Assembly: GCA_023457135.1 (NCBI GenBank)
Contig: JAEWMO010000054.1
Location: 1 to 35,308 of the forward strand
Length of the DNA stretch: 35,308 nucleotides
Direction: 5' to 3'
Origin: Methanobacteriota archaeon
GTDB taxonomy: Archaea > Halobacteriota > Methanomicrobia > Methanomicrobiales > Methanoculleaceae
In this document: in pieces, positions 8,047-16,545 of the stretch
How positions within the stretch are numbered: the stretch's first letter is position 1
Layout of the letters: every line of letters starts with the position of its first letter
The notes under the pieces: generated by a model
Database searches by the model: none
Told to the model about the DNA's origin: nothing
Seen by the model: the letters and a program-made list of their open reading frames with translations, nothing else
Translations under genes and position numbers: made by a program

Positions 8047-9315
8047 ATGGCCAGGACGACGTCTCAGAGCGTGATCCCGACGAGCAGGCTCTCGCGAAGG
8101 CTGACGACGGGAGACGCCGTCGCTATCGGGCTTGGCTCCATGATCGGCGCCGGCATCTTCACGGCTCTTGCACCGGCGGCGGCTGCGGCCGGGGCGGGGC
8201 TGGTCGTCGGCCTCGCGATTGCCGCTGCGGTCGCATACTGCAACGCCGCCTCGTCCGGCGAACTCGCCCGCCTGTACCCGGCGTCGGGCGGCACCTACGT
8301 CTACGCACGGGAACGGCTGAACGGGTTCTGGGCCTGGGTTGCGGGCTAGGGGTTCGTGGTCGGGAAACTCGCGAGCTGCTCTGCGGTCGCGCTCACGTTC
8401 GGCTACTACCTCTTCCCCGAATACGCACGCTATCTTGCCGCGGGGGCGGTGATCGCGTTCACGGTCCTGAACTACCTCGGTATCGAGAAGACCGCCGGCG
8501 CGACGAAGGTCATCGTTGCGGCGGTCCTGCTCTCCCTCTCGGCGATCGTCGCCCTCGTCTTCGCCGGCGAGCCGGACCCCGGCAATCTCCGCCCCCTTCT
8601 CGGCCCGAACGGCCTCTACGGTATCCTCCAGTCGGCGGGGATCTGGTTCTTTGCGTTTGCGGGGTACTCGCGGATCGCCACCCTGGGCGAAGAGGTCAGG
8701 AGCCCGGAGACCTCCATCCCCCGGGCGATCGTCCTCGGTCTTTCCATCACGCTGGTCGTCTACACCGTCGTCGCCGTCTCGGCGCTGCTCCTCGTCGGGC
8801 CTGCCGCGCTCGCAGAGTCCAATGCGCCCCTGGTGACGGCGCTCGCCGGGGCGGGTTTCGGAGAGTGGCAGTGGCTCGTCAGGGCCGGCGCGACCGCCGC
8901 TACGCTCGGGGTGCTGCTCTCCCTCATGGCGGGCATCAGCCGGATGCTCTTTGCTATGGCGCGGGACCACAGGATGCCCTCATACCTCGCCCACGTTCAC
9001 CCGGTGCACCGGGTCCCGCACCTCGCCGGGGTGACGGTCGGCGTAATCCTGGTCACGGTGGTGCTGCTCGCGGATCTCCGTGCAGCGATCGGGTTCAGTT
9101 CCTTCACCGTGCTCCTCTACTACGCGATCACGAACGCGTCCGCGTACACCCTGACGGGACGGGAGAGGCTGTATGGCAGGAAGCTTGCGGTGCTCGGCCT
9201 TCTCGGCTGCCTGGTGCTCGCATTCACGCTCCCGGCCGCATCCGTCGCAATCGGGAGTGCGGTGATGCTCGCGGGGATACCGGTCTACCTCCTCGCGAAG
9301 CGGCGAAACCCCTGA
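8047..9315 (+). pseudogene. APC-family amino-acid permease interrupted by one in-frame TAG
   Basis: A 422-codon frame encoding a typical 12-helix amino acid/polyamine/organocation permease: 'GLGSMIGAGIFTAL' in TM1, 'YPASGGTYVYARERL' before TM3, 'FFAFAGYSRIATLGEEVR' in TM6. It is complete in length but interrupted once, at codon 101 (TAG, 8347-8349), in the sequence 'FWAWVAG-stop-GFVVGKLASC'. Related permeases, from memory, have Trp here ('AGWGFVVGK'), so one TGG-to-TAG change explains it. Both sides keep one frame and normal codon use, suggesting a very recent mutation, a sequencing error, or readthrough. Pyrrolysine insertion is known in Methanosarcina relatives but not expected in Methanomicrobiales. 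Without readthrough the product would be a useless 100-residue fragment; GTG 8356 could restart the rest but would omit TM1 and TM2. Confidence 0.85.
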
Positions 9316-9327
9316 TGGAGGGGACCC

Positions 9328-9639
9328 TCACCCCCAGATCGGGTCGTCACCGAACCGGTCCATCCAGTAATCGGCGGGGCTCTGCTCCAGGTCCTTCGCG
9401 AGATCCTCCAGCCGGAAGGAGAACGTGTGGTTCATGCAGTAATCGACCAGGAGGTCGTAGGCCTCTTTCAGGCGCAGGGTCATCTCGTGGGATGCCGCCG
9501 GGTCCTTTTGCGAGACGTCCGGGTGCCATTCTTTGATCCGCTCGTGGTAGCGGCTCCGGATCTCGTTGAAGCTGGCCCGGTCGCGGATCCCGAGCACCTC
9601 TGCCGCTTCCCTCACCCGCTCGGCGGTTACCGCAGCCAT
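9328..9639 (-). CDS. Small J-domain (DnaJ-like) protein
   Basis: 103 residues. Residues 11-68 form a J domain with the HPD motif at 39-41, the loop that triggers ATP hydrolysis by Hsp70/DnaK partners. Helix II carries the usual basic residues ('IRSRYHERIKEW') and helix III follows ('RLKEAYDLLVDYC'). The remaining about 35 residues ('LAKDLEQSPADYWMDRFGDD') match no DnaJ zinc or C-terminal domain, so this is a stand-alone J protein. The start at 9639 was chosen because sequence upstream of it looks non-coding. It is divergent from the cysteine desulfurase (93-base gap) and convergent with the permease. A role beside iron-sulfur assembly, as for HscB, is conceivable from the neighbour but not shown. 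Confidence 0.8.
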   Translation of the reverse strand: MAAVTAERVREAAEVLGIRDRASFNEIRSRYHERIKEWHPDVSQKDPAASHEMTLRLKEAYDLLVDYCMNHTFSFRLEDLAKDLEQSPADYWMDRFGDDPIWG

Positions 9640-9732
9640 CAGGCATCCGTGTACGCTGCCGCGGGAAAAGGCTTCCGGGGTGTCCGGAACGATTCCTTTT
9701 TGGCCGTAGAGGACGGATCCTCTGAACGTTGC

Positions 9733-10902
9733 ATGGCCCGGACCCCGCCGATCATCTACCTGAATAACGCCGCCACGACCTGGCCGAAACCCCCGGAGGT
9801 GCTCGAGGCGGTCAAGCAATCCCTCGCCCTCCCCGTCTTCGGGTCAGGGAGGACCACCGGCAGCCAGGGCGAGGACTACATCACGCTCGCCCGGGAAGCG
9901 CTCGCGGGCCTCCTTGGCGCAGAGCTGCCGGAGCACGTGGTCTTCACCCAGAACGCGACCGATTCGCTGAACATCCTCATCCAGGGATTCCTCGCGGCCA
10001 GCGGGGATGGTTGCCATGTCCTCACCACCGCACTCGACCACAACTCGGTCCTGCGGCCGCTCCATGAACTCGAACGGCAGGGCCGGATCCGGCTGACGGT
10101 CCTCCCCTTCGAGGACGGCGTCGTCCGCCCCGATACGGTCGAGGCGGCCATCACGCCCGACACCCGGCTCATGGTCACGGCCCACGGGAGCAACGTGCTC
10201 GGGTCGGTGCAGGACATCTCCGGCATCGGCGAGATCCTGCACGACCACGGCATCTTCTTCGTCGTCGACGGGGCGCAGACCGCCGGCCATATTCCTGTCG
10301 ACCTTAAAGACCTCCCGGCCGACGCCTACGTCTTCACCGGCCATAAGGGCCTCTTGGGGATTCCCGGCACCGGCGGGTTCTACCTGCGGGACCCGGAATC
10401 TATCGCTCCCGTCCGTTACGGCGGGACCGGGACGGACTCCTTTTCGCTCTACCAGCCCCGCGAGATGCCGGAGCGGTTCGAGACCGGGACCCACAACTAC
10501 CCCGGCCTTGCGGCTCTCGCGGCCGGGGCGAACTATATCGCGTCCGTCGGGGTAGAGGCCATTGCGGAGAAGGCGGAGCGCCAGACGGCGTTCCTTGTCA
10601 GGGAGTTGAAGGAAGAGCCCAACGTCACGGTCTACAACGAGTCGCCCGTTCTCCCGAGCGTCTCGTTCAACATCGACGGCGTGGAGAACGACGACGTGGG
10701 GTTCATCCTCGCCCGTGCCTACGGGATCGTCGCCCGCACCGGGCTGCACTGCGCGCCTCTCGTTCATCAGGCAATCGACGGGGGGAGGGGCTCTGTGCGG
10801 CTCAGCCTCTCCTGGTTCACGACGGACGAAGAGTGCCGGATTGCCGCACGAGCAGTAAAGGAGATTGCGAGAGATGCGCATAGTTCGGTCGGTTCGCCAT
10901 AA
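9733..10902 (+). CDS. Cysteine desulfurase-like aminotransferase class V
   Basis: 389 residues, PLP-dependent. It should take sulfur from cysteine (or act as a selenocysteine lyase-type enzyme) for iron-sulfur or thio-cofactor synthesis. Motifs: 'YLNNAATTWPKP' at the N terminus, 'HGSNVLG' at 151-157, the cofactor aspartate in 'VVDGAQTAGH' (Asp179), the Schiff-base lysine in 'TGHKGLLG' (Lys205), and the catalytic cysteine in 'ARTGLHCAPL' (Cys340). The 'RTGLHCAPL' context fits the SufS-like subgroup common in clostridia and methanogens rather than NifS/IscS. It is first of a probable three-gene unit; the next start (10925) is 22 bases on. A scaffold protein gene is not adjacent. Confidence 0.9.
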   Translation: MARTPPIIYLNNAATTWPKPPEVLEAVKQSLALPVFGSGRTTGSQGEDYITLAREALAGLLGAELPEHVVFTQNATDSLNILIQGFLAASGDGCHVLTTALDHNSVLRPLHELERQGRIRLTVLPFEDGVVRPDTVEAAITPDTRLMVTAHGSNVLGSVQDISGIGEILHDHGIFFVVDGAQTAGHIPVDLKDLPADAYVFTGHKGLLGIPGTGGFYLRDPESIAPVRYGGTGTDSFSLYQPREMPERFETGTHNYPGLAALAAGANYIASVGVEAIAEKAERQTAFLVRELKEEPNVTVYNESPVLPSVSFNIDGVENDDVGFILARAYGIVARTGLHCAPLVHQAIDGGRGSVRLSLSWFTTDEECRIAARAVKEIARDAHSSVGSP

Positions 10903-10924
10903 ATCCTGCGCAGACGGCTCGTTC

Positions 10925-11242
10925 ATGAAGGAGTTCCTTCTCAGCGCCCCCATGCCGGAGGGGTTCTTTTCTTATCTCGGGAACTTCGGGAAGGTCGAGA
11001 CACTCCAGAACATCGGCGAGGGCTTCTACAAATTCGAGAAGCCCGACTGGTTCTCCATCAAGGGGTTTGTAGGCGACACCACCGTCGAGGTCAGGTTCAA
11101 GAAAGAGGTGATGGACCTGACGGTGGACTTCCTCTACCTCCTCTTCACCACCTACCGCGAGGGTCCGATGGACCTCCCGGTGCTGAAACAGCGGGAGCAG
11201 GCAGCCAACAAAAGGGTGCAGGAGCGCCTCTACGGGCGCTGA
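10925..11242 (+). CDS. Conserved-looking hypothetical protein, 105 residues
   Basis: Family not recognised. It is a soluble mixed alpha/beta sequence with aromatic-rich stretches ('PEGFFSYLGNFGKVETLQNI', 'DWFSIKGFVGDTTVEVRF') and a basic C terminus ('REQAANKRVQERLYGR'). A regular beta-hairpin-like pattern in the middle and normal GC-rich codon use make it a real gene. The ATG at 10925 was preferred over ATGs at 10865 and 10874, which would overlap the desulfurase. A TATA-like 'ccataaatcc' about 23 bases upstream could give a leaderless transcript in addition to readthrough from the desulfurase. Three bases separate it from the methyltransferase downstream. Confidence 0.75.
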   Translation: MKEFLLSAPMPEGFFSYLGNFGKVETLQNIGEGFYKFEKPDWFSIKGFVGDTTVEVRFKKEVMDLTVDFLYLLFTTYREGPMDLPVLKQREQAANKRVQERLYGR

Positions 11243-11245
11243 GCG

Positions 11246-11818
11246 ATGACGGCAGACGTATTCGAGCGATATGCCGAAGAATACGACCGCTGGTTTGAGG
11301 AGCACCCCGCCGAATACCGGGCAGAACTCGCCCGCGTCCGGCGCCTCCTCCCCTGCCCGGACGCCCGTGCCGTCGAGGTGGGCGTCGGGTCCGGGCGGTT
11401 TGCCGCACTGCTCGGGATCAGGATCGGGATCGAGCCCTCACGGGCCCTCGGCCAGATGGCGCGGGAGCGGGGGATTGAGGTGATCCGCGGGCGGGCGGAG
11501 TCGATCCCGCTCCGGAACGGATCGTGCTCGTCCGTCCTGATGGTGACGGTCATCTGTTTCCTGGACGACCCGCCCGCGGCGTTCAAGGAGATCCACCGGG
11601 TCCTCGCCCCGCAGGGGACCCTTCTGCTCGGGTTTCTCGAGCGCGAGGGGCCGGTTGCGCAGAAGTACCTGCACGAGGAGGGAAAACACCGGTTCCTCTC
11701 CCGCGCCCGGTTTTACTCGTCGGGTGAGGTCCGGGAGCTCCTCCGGCAAAGCGGGTTTTGTGTGGCAGAGGTCGAGTCTGCGGCCGGGTTCTGCGTTCTT
11801 GCTGCGCGGAAAGGCTGA
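11246..11818 (+). CDS. Class I SAM-dependent methyltransferase
   Basis: 190 residues, type-11-like Rossmann methyltransferase. Motif I 'VEVGVGSGRFA' is at 43-53, the acidic end of beta 2 is in 'IGIEPS', motif II-like 'RGRAESIPL' follows, and 'LAPQGTLLLGFLE' is the post-motif. The N-terminal 'FERYAEEYDRWFE' is usual for small-molecule methyltransferases of this size. It starts three bases after the preceding stop, so it is co-transcribed with the 105-residue protein and probably with the desulfurase. The substrate is not predictable. Confidence 0.85.
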   Translation: MTADVFERYAEEYDRWFEEHPAEYRAELARVRRLLPCPDARAVEVGVGSGRFAALLGIRIGIEPSRALGQMARERGIEVIRGRAESIPLRNGSCSSVLMVTVICFLDDPPAAFKEIHRVLAPQGTLLLGFLEREGPVAQKYLHEEGKHRFLSRARFYSSGEVRELLRQSGFCVAEVESAAGFCVLAARKG

Positions 11819-11849
11819 TACCCTCCCCTCATCGCGACGGCTCCGCGGG

Positions 11850-12395
11850 CTACCTCCCCGATACCTTCGCGATCACGCTCTCCAGGTGCCGGCGGTAGAG
11901 CGCCTGCGGGTCGAGGTCCGCGAGCCCTTCCGGTGTCCTGACGATCACCCTGCCGACGCCGGCATTCACCAGCATCTTCGAGCACATCAGGCAGGGCGGG
12001 TCGTAGGACGGCGCTCCCGTCAGGCGCTCGAACCCGGCCAGGTACATCGTACAGCCGGCCGCGGCCCGTCCCGCCTGGAGGAGCGCGTTCATCTCCGCGT
12101 GCACCGAGCGGCAGAACTCGTAGCGTTCGCCGGAGGGGATGTTGTACTGCTTCCTTATGCAGGTGTTCAGCTCGTCGCAGTGCGCCTCCCCGCGCGGCGC
12201 GCCGTTGTGCCCGGTAGAGACGATCTCTCCGGCCGAGTTGACCACGACCGCCCCGTAGCACCGCCGGATGCAGGTCGACCGCCGGGCGGTCTCGATCGCG
12301 ATGTTCATGTACCATTCGGTCCGTGAGGCGCGGCGCGGTACGGCCGGCGCACCGGACGGGGCGGCAGGGGTCGGCCCGCTCGGGTCTTTGCTCAT
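11850..12395 (-). CDS. dCMP deaminase-family protein
   Basis: 181 residues. It is a zinc-dependent cytidine/deoxycytidylate deaminase fold: His99-Ala-Glu101 ('VHAEMNALL') and 'PPCLMC' (Cys135, Cys138) are the zinc ligands and proton shuttle. Additional Cys/His residues before the core (Cys42, Cys46, His72, Cys73, Cys79, Cys95) resemble the second metal site of ComEB-type dCMP deaminases. The expected role is dCMP to dUMP for thymidylate synthesis. Residues 1-24 are a Pro/Ala/Ser-rich extension; the ATG at 12395 was taken because upstream sequence contains AT-rich promoter-like blocks (12420-12440). It is convergent with the methyltransferase at 11246-11818. Confidence 0.88.
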   Translation of the reverse strand: MSKDPSGPTPAAPSGAPAVPRRASRTEWYMNIAIETARRSTCIRRCYGAVVVNSAGEIVSTGHNGAPRGEAHCDELNTCIRKQYNIPSGERYEFCRSVHAEMNALLQAGRAAAGCTMYLAGFERLTGAPSYDPPCLMCSKMLVNAGVGRVIVRTPEGLADLDPQALYRRHLESVIAKVSGR

Positions 12396-12483
12396 GATAG
12401 ATCGTTCACGGCGTGGGATTAAAAAGAGGCGTTTTATCCCGAAGAGGTGGTTGTCAGGAGTGATCAGGACCTGCCGGGGCCCG

Positions 12484-13314
12484 CTATCCCCTGATACCAC
12501 CATCCTCAGGCTTTTTGAAGCAGAGGAAACGGTGCCGGCACCTGACGATGCCGCGATCGGCCAGGAACTGCATCGGCCCCGTCGTCAGGCCCTCGCCCGA
12601 GAGGCTCAGGGAGACGATCAGGGGAGCCAGGGGCGACAGCAGGTCCGGCAGGCCCCGGCGCCGTACGGCGTTGCGGGCGGCGACGTAGGGCCAGTAGAAG
12701 GGCGACGCGCTTGAGACCCCACTCTCCTGCACGGTCATCCCGCACCCCTCAAAGAGCGACCGGTACTGCTCCAGCCTCCGGTACACCGCCGCTCCGCTGA
12801 AATCGCCCTCGTGCTTCTTGAACTCCGGCTCAGTCTTCGCGATCATCTCGATGAGCGTGACATACCCCCCCGGCCGGACAACGCGGCAGAGTTCCTCTAT
12901 GGTGCGTGCGAGTTCGTCATCGTCGACGACGTACCTCAGGACCCAGACGGCATTGACGAGGTCGAACGCGCCGTCCTCGAAGGGCAACGGCATGCCGTCG
13001 AGGGCATGGTGCTCGACGTTGCAGATGCCCGCCTCGCCCGCCGCCTGCCGTGCCGCTTCCACCATCTTCGGCGAGAGGTCCACCCCGACGACGCGGCGCA
13101 CCTGCGGGGCGAACCAGAGCGTCCACCGGCCGACGCCGCACCCGTAGTCGAGGACGGAGAAGTGCGGCTCGAGCCTCACCGCCCTTGAGACCTGGCGCTT
13201 CTGGCTGCCGTCGATGTAGGCGTTGTTCAGGTCGTCGACGCCGATCACCGCCCTGAGCGGATGGCGGCGGTGCCGTGCATTCACCTCGTCCCAGGCATCG
13301 CGTTGATAGTCCAA
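12484..13314 (-). CDS. Class I SAM-dependent methyltransferase (TTG start)
   Basis: 276 residues. Motif I 'VLDYGCGVGRW' is at 54-64, 'VVGVDLSPKMV' carries the SAM ribose acid, then 'LPFEDGAFDLVNAVWVLRYV' and 'RVVRPGGYVTLIE'. The C-terminal 90 residues ('FYWPYVAARNAVRRRGLP') are an extension of unknown role. The N-terminal part before motif I ('YQRDAWDEVNARHRRHPLRA') resembles many archaeal relatives. No ATG precedes the conserved part, so TTG at 13314 was taken as start; a TATA-like 'ctaaatactc' lies about 50 bases upstream. The substrate is unknown. Confidence 0.82.
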   Translation of the reverse strand: MDYQRDAWDEVNARHRRHPLRAVIGVDDLNNAYIDGSQKRQVSRAVRLEPHFSVLDYGCGVGRWTLWFAPQVRRVVGVDLSPKMVEAARQAAGEAGICNVEHHALDGMPLPFEDGAFDLVNAVWVLRYVVDDDELARTIEELCRVVRPGGYVTLIEMIAKTEPEFKKHEGDFSGAAVYRRLEQYRSLFEGCGMTVQESGVSSASPFYWPYVAARNAVRRRGLPDLLSPLAPLIVSLSLSGEGLTTGPMQFLADRGIVRCRHRFLCFKKPEDGGIRG

Positions 13315-13404
13315 ATCGTGCGTGAACTCACCCCGCTTGGCTCACTCTTGAGTCTCAGGCGAGTATTTAGTGTTTTCGCCATGTGTGCGGCCCCGTGAGG
13401 GGGC

Positions 13405-14244
13405 TCAGTACACACCCTCGCCGGTCACGAGAACGCCCCTCACCGGGTAGGTGCCGTTGCACGGGCCCACAAACTCGTGGGATATCCTCTCGAAGTAGGT
13501 GTTATACCGCCAGCCGAAAACCCACCACTCGTTTCTCCCGTGAAACTCCGATGTGATGGTGAGAACATTCCCATCGGCCGCATCGAACGAGAGCATTACC
13601 GGCACCTCGATGATATACCCGGATGCCCCGGGGCCCAGATAGTAATACCCGGCGTCGGACCCGCTGACATTGTCGACGATCCGGTACGGCATAAACAGGG
13701 GCTCGACGCCTGCCGGCGATCTCGTCTCGATCTCGTGGCCGGGGCCGGTATCAAGCATGGAGAGTTCCATATCGATGAGCACCGGCGTCTCTTCCGAGTA
13801 CCGGTCGGAGTAGATATGAGTTGGCTCCGGGAGTTCGGACTCGTTCTGTCCCGGCATGATCGCTATCGGCACGATGCGGTTCTTGTAGACAGGATCGAGC
13901 CGGTCGGCCGATATATTCAGCATGGGAACTCCATCGACGTCCTCGATCCGTACCGATATATCGCTCCTGTCGAAGTTGCTGAAACTCACACGGGAGAGGT
14001 TGACGGGGGTCACGTTCCTCCCGGAGTCCGGGTCGTAGCGGGACGGGAGGGGGAGCAGGAGGACCGCATTCTCAATGGGGCCCGACATGGAGATCTTCAA
14101 CTCGTAGCTGTACGATGACTGAAGACTCTCTTCAGCGGACCGGTCCAGAGACCCCATGAACAGCGCTATGAAGCCGAACAGGAGTGCCGCAACGATGACT
14201 CCCATGACGAGCACCACCTTCAGCGCCTTTGATAGATTCACCAT
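13405..14244 (-). CDS. Membrane-anchored exported protein of unknown function
   Basis: 279 residues. One N-terminal helix (about 8-31, 'LKVVLVMGVIVAALLFGFIA') is followed by a wholly extracellular beta-rich domain with many Asn-X-Ser/Thr sequons ('NVTP', 'NLSR', 'NISA', 'NESE', 'NVSG', 'NGTY'), as in archaeal surface glycoproteins. The pattern 'YSYELKISMSGPIENAVLLLPLP' starts the outer domain. No family was recognised; homologues are likely in related methanogens. It is divergent from the hydrolase at 14365. A TATA-like ggtattatg (14272-14280, read on the minus strand) gives a very short leader to the ATG at 14244. Confidence 0.75.
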   Translation of the reverse strand: MVNLSKALKVVLVMGVIVAALLFGFIALFMGSLDRSAEESLQSSYSYELKISMSGPIENAVLLLPLPSRYDPDSGRNVTPVNLSRVSFSNFDRSDISVRIEDVDGVPMLNISADRLDPVYKNRIVPIAIMPGQNESELPEPTHIYSDRYSEETPVLIDMELSMLDTGPGHEIETRSPAGVEPLFMPYRIVDNVSGSDAGYYYLGPGASGYIIEVPVMLSFDAADGNVLTITSEFHGRNEWWVFGWRYNTYFERISHEFVGPCNGTYPVRGVLVTGEGVY

Positions 14245-14271
14245 CGCCTATCAGGGTGTCAGGGAGTTGCC

Positions 14272-14326
14272 GGTATTATGCCCTTCGATTCTTCCCGGGC
14301 CCGTCCCCGCCCCACAACTATATATG
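14272..14326. promoter_or_regulatory. Divergent promoter pair between surface protein and hydrolase
   Basis: Two TATA-like boxes: 14272-14280 (cataatacc on the minus strand) about 30 bases before the surface-protein ATG, and 14317-14326 (actatatatg) about 40 bases before the hydrolase ATG at 14365. The hydrolase leader also carries GAGGAGA at 14352-14358, six bases from its ATG. Confidence 0.6.
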
Positions 14327-14364
14327 GCATAACCGGTGTCGGGACCCCGTAGAGGAGATATCCT

Positions 14365-15234
14365 ATGTCCTATGTCACCGTCGGTAAGGAGAATTCGGGC
14401 ACCATCGACCTCTACTACGAGGACCACGGCAGGGGCGAGCCGGTCGTCCTGGTTCACGGCTGGCCGCTCTCGAGCAAGTCCTGGGAGAAGCAGGTGCCGG
14501 TATTGCTTGATGCGGGCTACCGCGTCGTCGCCTACGACCGCAGGGGGTTCGGCAACTCCAGCAAACCGACCTTCGGCTACGACTACGACACCCTGGCCGA
14601 AGACCTGCACACGCTCATGACGGAACTTGACCTCGCCGGGGCAACGCTCGTCGGGTTCTCGATGGGCGGCGGCGAGGTCGCCCGCTACCTCGGCACCTAC
14701 GGGAGCGATCGCGTTGATAAGGCTGTGTTCATATCGGCGATTCCCCCGTTCCTCTTAAAGACGTCCGACAACCCCGAAGGCGTCGAGGGCAGCACCTTCG
14801 ACGGGATCATCGAGAGCATCGCCGCTGATCGTCCGGCGTTCCTTTCGGGTTTTCTCTCGAACTTCTACAACGTCGACGTCTTTGGGGGCGACCGGGTGAG
14901 CGACGAGGTCGTCCGCCTCAGCTGGAATGTAGCGGCCGCAGCCTCCCCGATAGGTACGCTCGACTGCGTCTCCGCGTGGCTGACCGACTTCCGCGGCGAC
15001 CTTGCGAGCATCGACGTGCCTGTCCTCGTCATCCACGGCGATGCCGACCGGATCGTGCCCTTCCCCGCCTCGGGCAAGCGCACGCCCGGGATGGTCAAAG
15101 AGAGCCGTCTCGTGGTGATCGAGGGCGGGCCACACGGGATCATCTGGACCCATGCCGACAGGGTCAACCGGGCGTTGCTGGATTTCCTCAAAGAGCAGGC
15201 CCAGCCGATGGAACCGGTTGCCGGGCTCTCCTGA
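14365..15234 (+). CDS. Alpha/beta hydrolase (non-heme chloroperoxidase/esterase-like)
   Basis: 289 residues, cytosolic. The oxyanion motif 'LVHGWPLSSKSW' is at 29-40, the nucleophile elbow 'GFSMGG' puts Ser99 in place, Asp228 is in 'GDADRIVPF' and His257 in 'GGPHGI'. The order and 'YDRRGFGNSSKP' strongly resemble cofactor-free haloperoxidase/arylesterase-type hydrolases. The real substrate is probably an ester or lactone; halogenation by this group is an in-vitro side activity. Own promoter and ribosome binding site, monocistronic; followed by a GC-rich inverted repeat (gggaggg/ccctccc, 15241-15256). Confidence 0.9.
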   Translation: MSYVTVGKENSGTIDLYYEDHGRGEPVVLVHGWPLSSKSWEKQVPVLLDAGYRVVAYDRRGFGNSSKPTFGYDYDTLAEDLHTLMTELDLAGATLVGFSMGGGEVARYLGTYGSDRVDKAVFISAIPPFLLKTSDNPEGVEGSTFDGIIESIAADRPAFLSGFLSNFYNVDVFGGDRVSDEVVRLSWNVAAAASPIGTLDCVSAWLTDFRGDLASIDVPVLVIHGDADRIVPFPASGKRTPGMVKESRLVVIEGGPHGIIWTHADRVNRALLDFLKEQAQPMEPVAGLS

Positions 15235-15258
15235 ACGGGCGGGAGGGTCCCCTCCCCC

Positions 15259-16458
15259 TCATCCCACCGGGACCAGCCCGGCGTTCTTCCCGGTGATGCA
15301 CCGGCCCCCGCCGCGGGTGACGACAAAGGTGTTCTCGATCCCGACCATCCCGACGCCACGCACCCCCTTCTTGGGCTCGAGGGCAAAGACCATCCCCTCC
15401 TCGAGCGGCTCATCGAAACCGCGGGCGATCGCAGGCGCCTCGTCCACGGCAAGGCCGATGCCGTGGCCCAGGAACTGCGCCCGCCGGTCTCCGTAGCCCA
15501 TGAAGTTCTCGAGAAACGCGGGCTCCAGGCCGCCGAGTATCGTCTCGTAGATCTCTGAAGGCCGAAGCCCCGGCCGCAGCAGCGAAGCCGTCGCGTCCTG
15601 GACCTCCACGCACCGGTAATGGGCCTCCGCCGCCTCTTCGGGGACCGATCCCCCGAACATATACGTCACGGTCTTGTCGGTGTGGTAGCCCTGCACCCCG
15701 CAGGCGCAGTCGACGAAGACTAAATCTCCCGTTTTGAGCATCCGATCATGGCTGCCGAGAACCGGGGCTCCGGGGGCCGCTCCCCGGCACCCGCCCGGCC
15801 CGTCGAAACTGGTCGGGTAGAGGGAGTTCTCCCCAAAGCCGAGCTGTCCGAGGATCATCTCCGTCCCGAACCTCCCGAACCGGGCGATCCCGTGGTGCCC
15901 TTCCCGCACCATGCGGGCAAAGACCTCGCCGCCGAGCTCGGCCTCGCTCATCCCCTCCCGGAGCATCGCGGGGACGACGTCCTCGAGGACGTGCCGGTGG
16001 ATCTTCCCTGCCCGCTCCATGAGAGCGAGCTCGTAGGTGCTCTTCTTCGCCCGGACCATCGCTGCCGTGGTGTCGAGCGACCCCGTCTCCCTGAAGGGGA
16101 AGTACTTCCGGAACCGTTCGAGCAGCGCGAGGGGGACCACCTCGGTCTCCAGGTGGACCGAGCCCGGGCACGCCCCCATACCGGCCGCCGCATCGCGGAA
16201 ACTCTTCATCGGCCGGATGTTGGGGAAATGCGACTCATCGAGCGCCCGCTCGCAACTCCGGCGCACCCAGAGGACGGCCTCGCCGGACCGGGGGACGAGG
16301 AGGACCCCGTCCTGCATCGTCCCGGTGAAGTAGAACTGGTTTGTCCTCCCGAAGATCGCGGCACACTCCCACGACGGATTATCCCGGTCCATCCGGCTCC
16401 TGAACCGCTCCATGCGGTCTCGGAGTTCGGAGGCAGGGGTCTTCTGCTCCATACCCAT
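15259..16458 (-). CDS. M24-family peptidase (Xaa-Pro aminopeptidase-like)
   Basis: 399 residues. The N-terminal creatinase-type domain (about 1-150) precedes a pita-bread M24 domain. The dinuclear metal ligands are visible: the two aspartates in 'VFVDCACGVQGYHTDKTV', histidine in 'FLGHGIGL', glutamate in 'FALEPKKG' and glutamate in 'GIENTF'. Such enzymes cut X-Pro bonds at peptide N termini or act on related compounds. The frame stays open to 17247, but that extension lies antisense to a methyltransferase. The ATGs at 16458 and 16452 begin the family-like sequence; a TATA-like 'ctaaatacc' near 16480 leaves almost no leader. Divergent from the methyltransferase at 16546. Confidence 0.9.
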   Translation of the reverse strand: MGMEQKTPASELRDRMERFRSRMDRDNPSWECAAIFGRTNQFYFTGTMQDGVLLVPRSGEAVLWVRRSCERALDESHFPNIRPMKSFRDAAAGMGACPGSVHLETEVVPLALLERFRKYFPFRETGSLDTTAAMVRAKKSTYELALMERAGKIHRHVLEDVVPAMLREGMSEAELGGEVFARMVREGHHGIARFGRFGTEMILGQLGFGENSLYPTSFDGPGGCRGAAPGAPVLGSHDRMLKTGDLVFVDCACGVQGYHTDKTVTYMFGGSVPEEAAEAHYRCVEVQDATASLLRPGLRPSEIYETILGGLEPAFLENFMGYGDRRAQFLGHGIGLAVDEAPAIARGFDEPLEEGMVFALEPKKGVRGVGMVGIENTFVVTRGGGRCITGKNAGLVPVG

Positions 16459-16511
16459 GAGTGGGCGGCGATGGTATTTAGCTCTGGCGTCCCCTGAGCC
16501 GCTCCGCCGGG

Positions 16512-16518
16512 GTTTATG
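16512..16518 (+). promoter_or_regulatory. TATA-like box giving a probable leaderless methyltransferase start
   Basis: The block gtttatga lies about 30 bases before ATG 16546, the usual archaeal distance between TATA box and transcription start. The ATG at 16516 lies inside the box, which argues against that longer start. Confidence 0.45.
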
Positions 16519-16545
16519 AGGTCGGACGGCGCACGTATCCCCATC

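Noticed and set aside
8022..9536. 504-codon plus-strand frame across the permease
   Set aside because: Arg/Gly/Pro-rich product in another frame of the permease gene. It has no motif and cannot rescue the TAG, since the permease sequence continues in its own frame.
14251..14610. 119-codon minus-strand frame near the hydrolase start
   Set aside because: It overlaps the conserved N terminus of the hydrolase and its promoter and has no motif; treated as a shadow.
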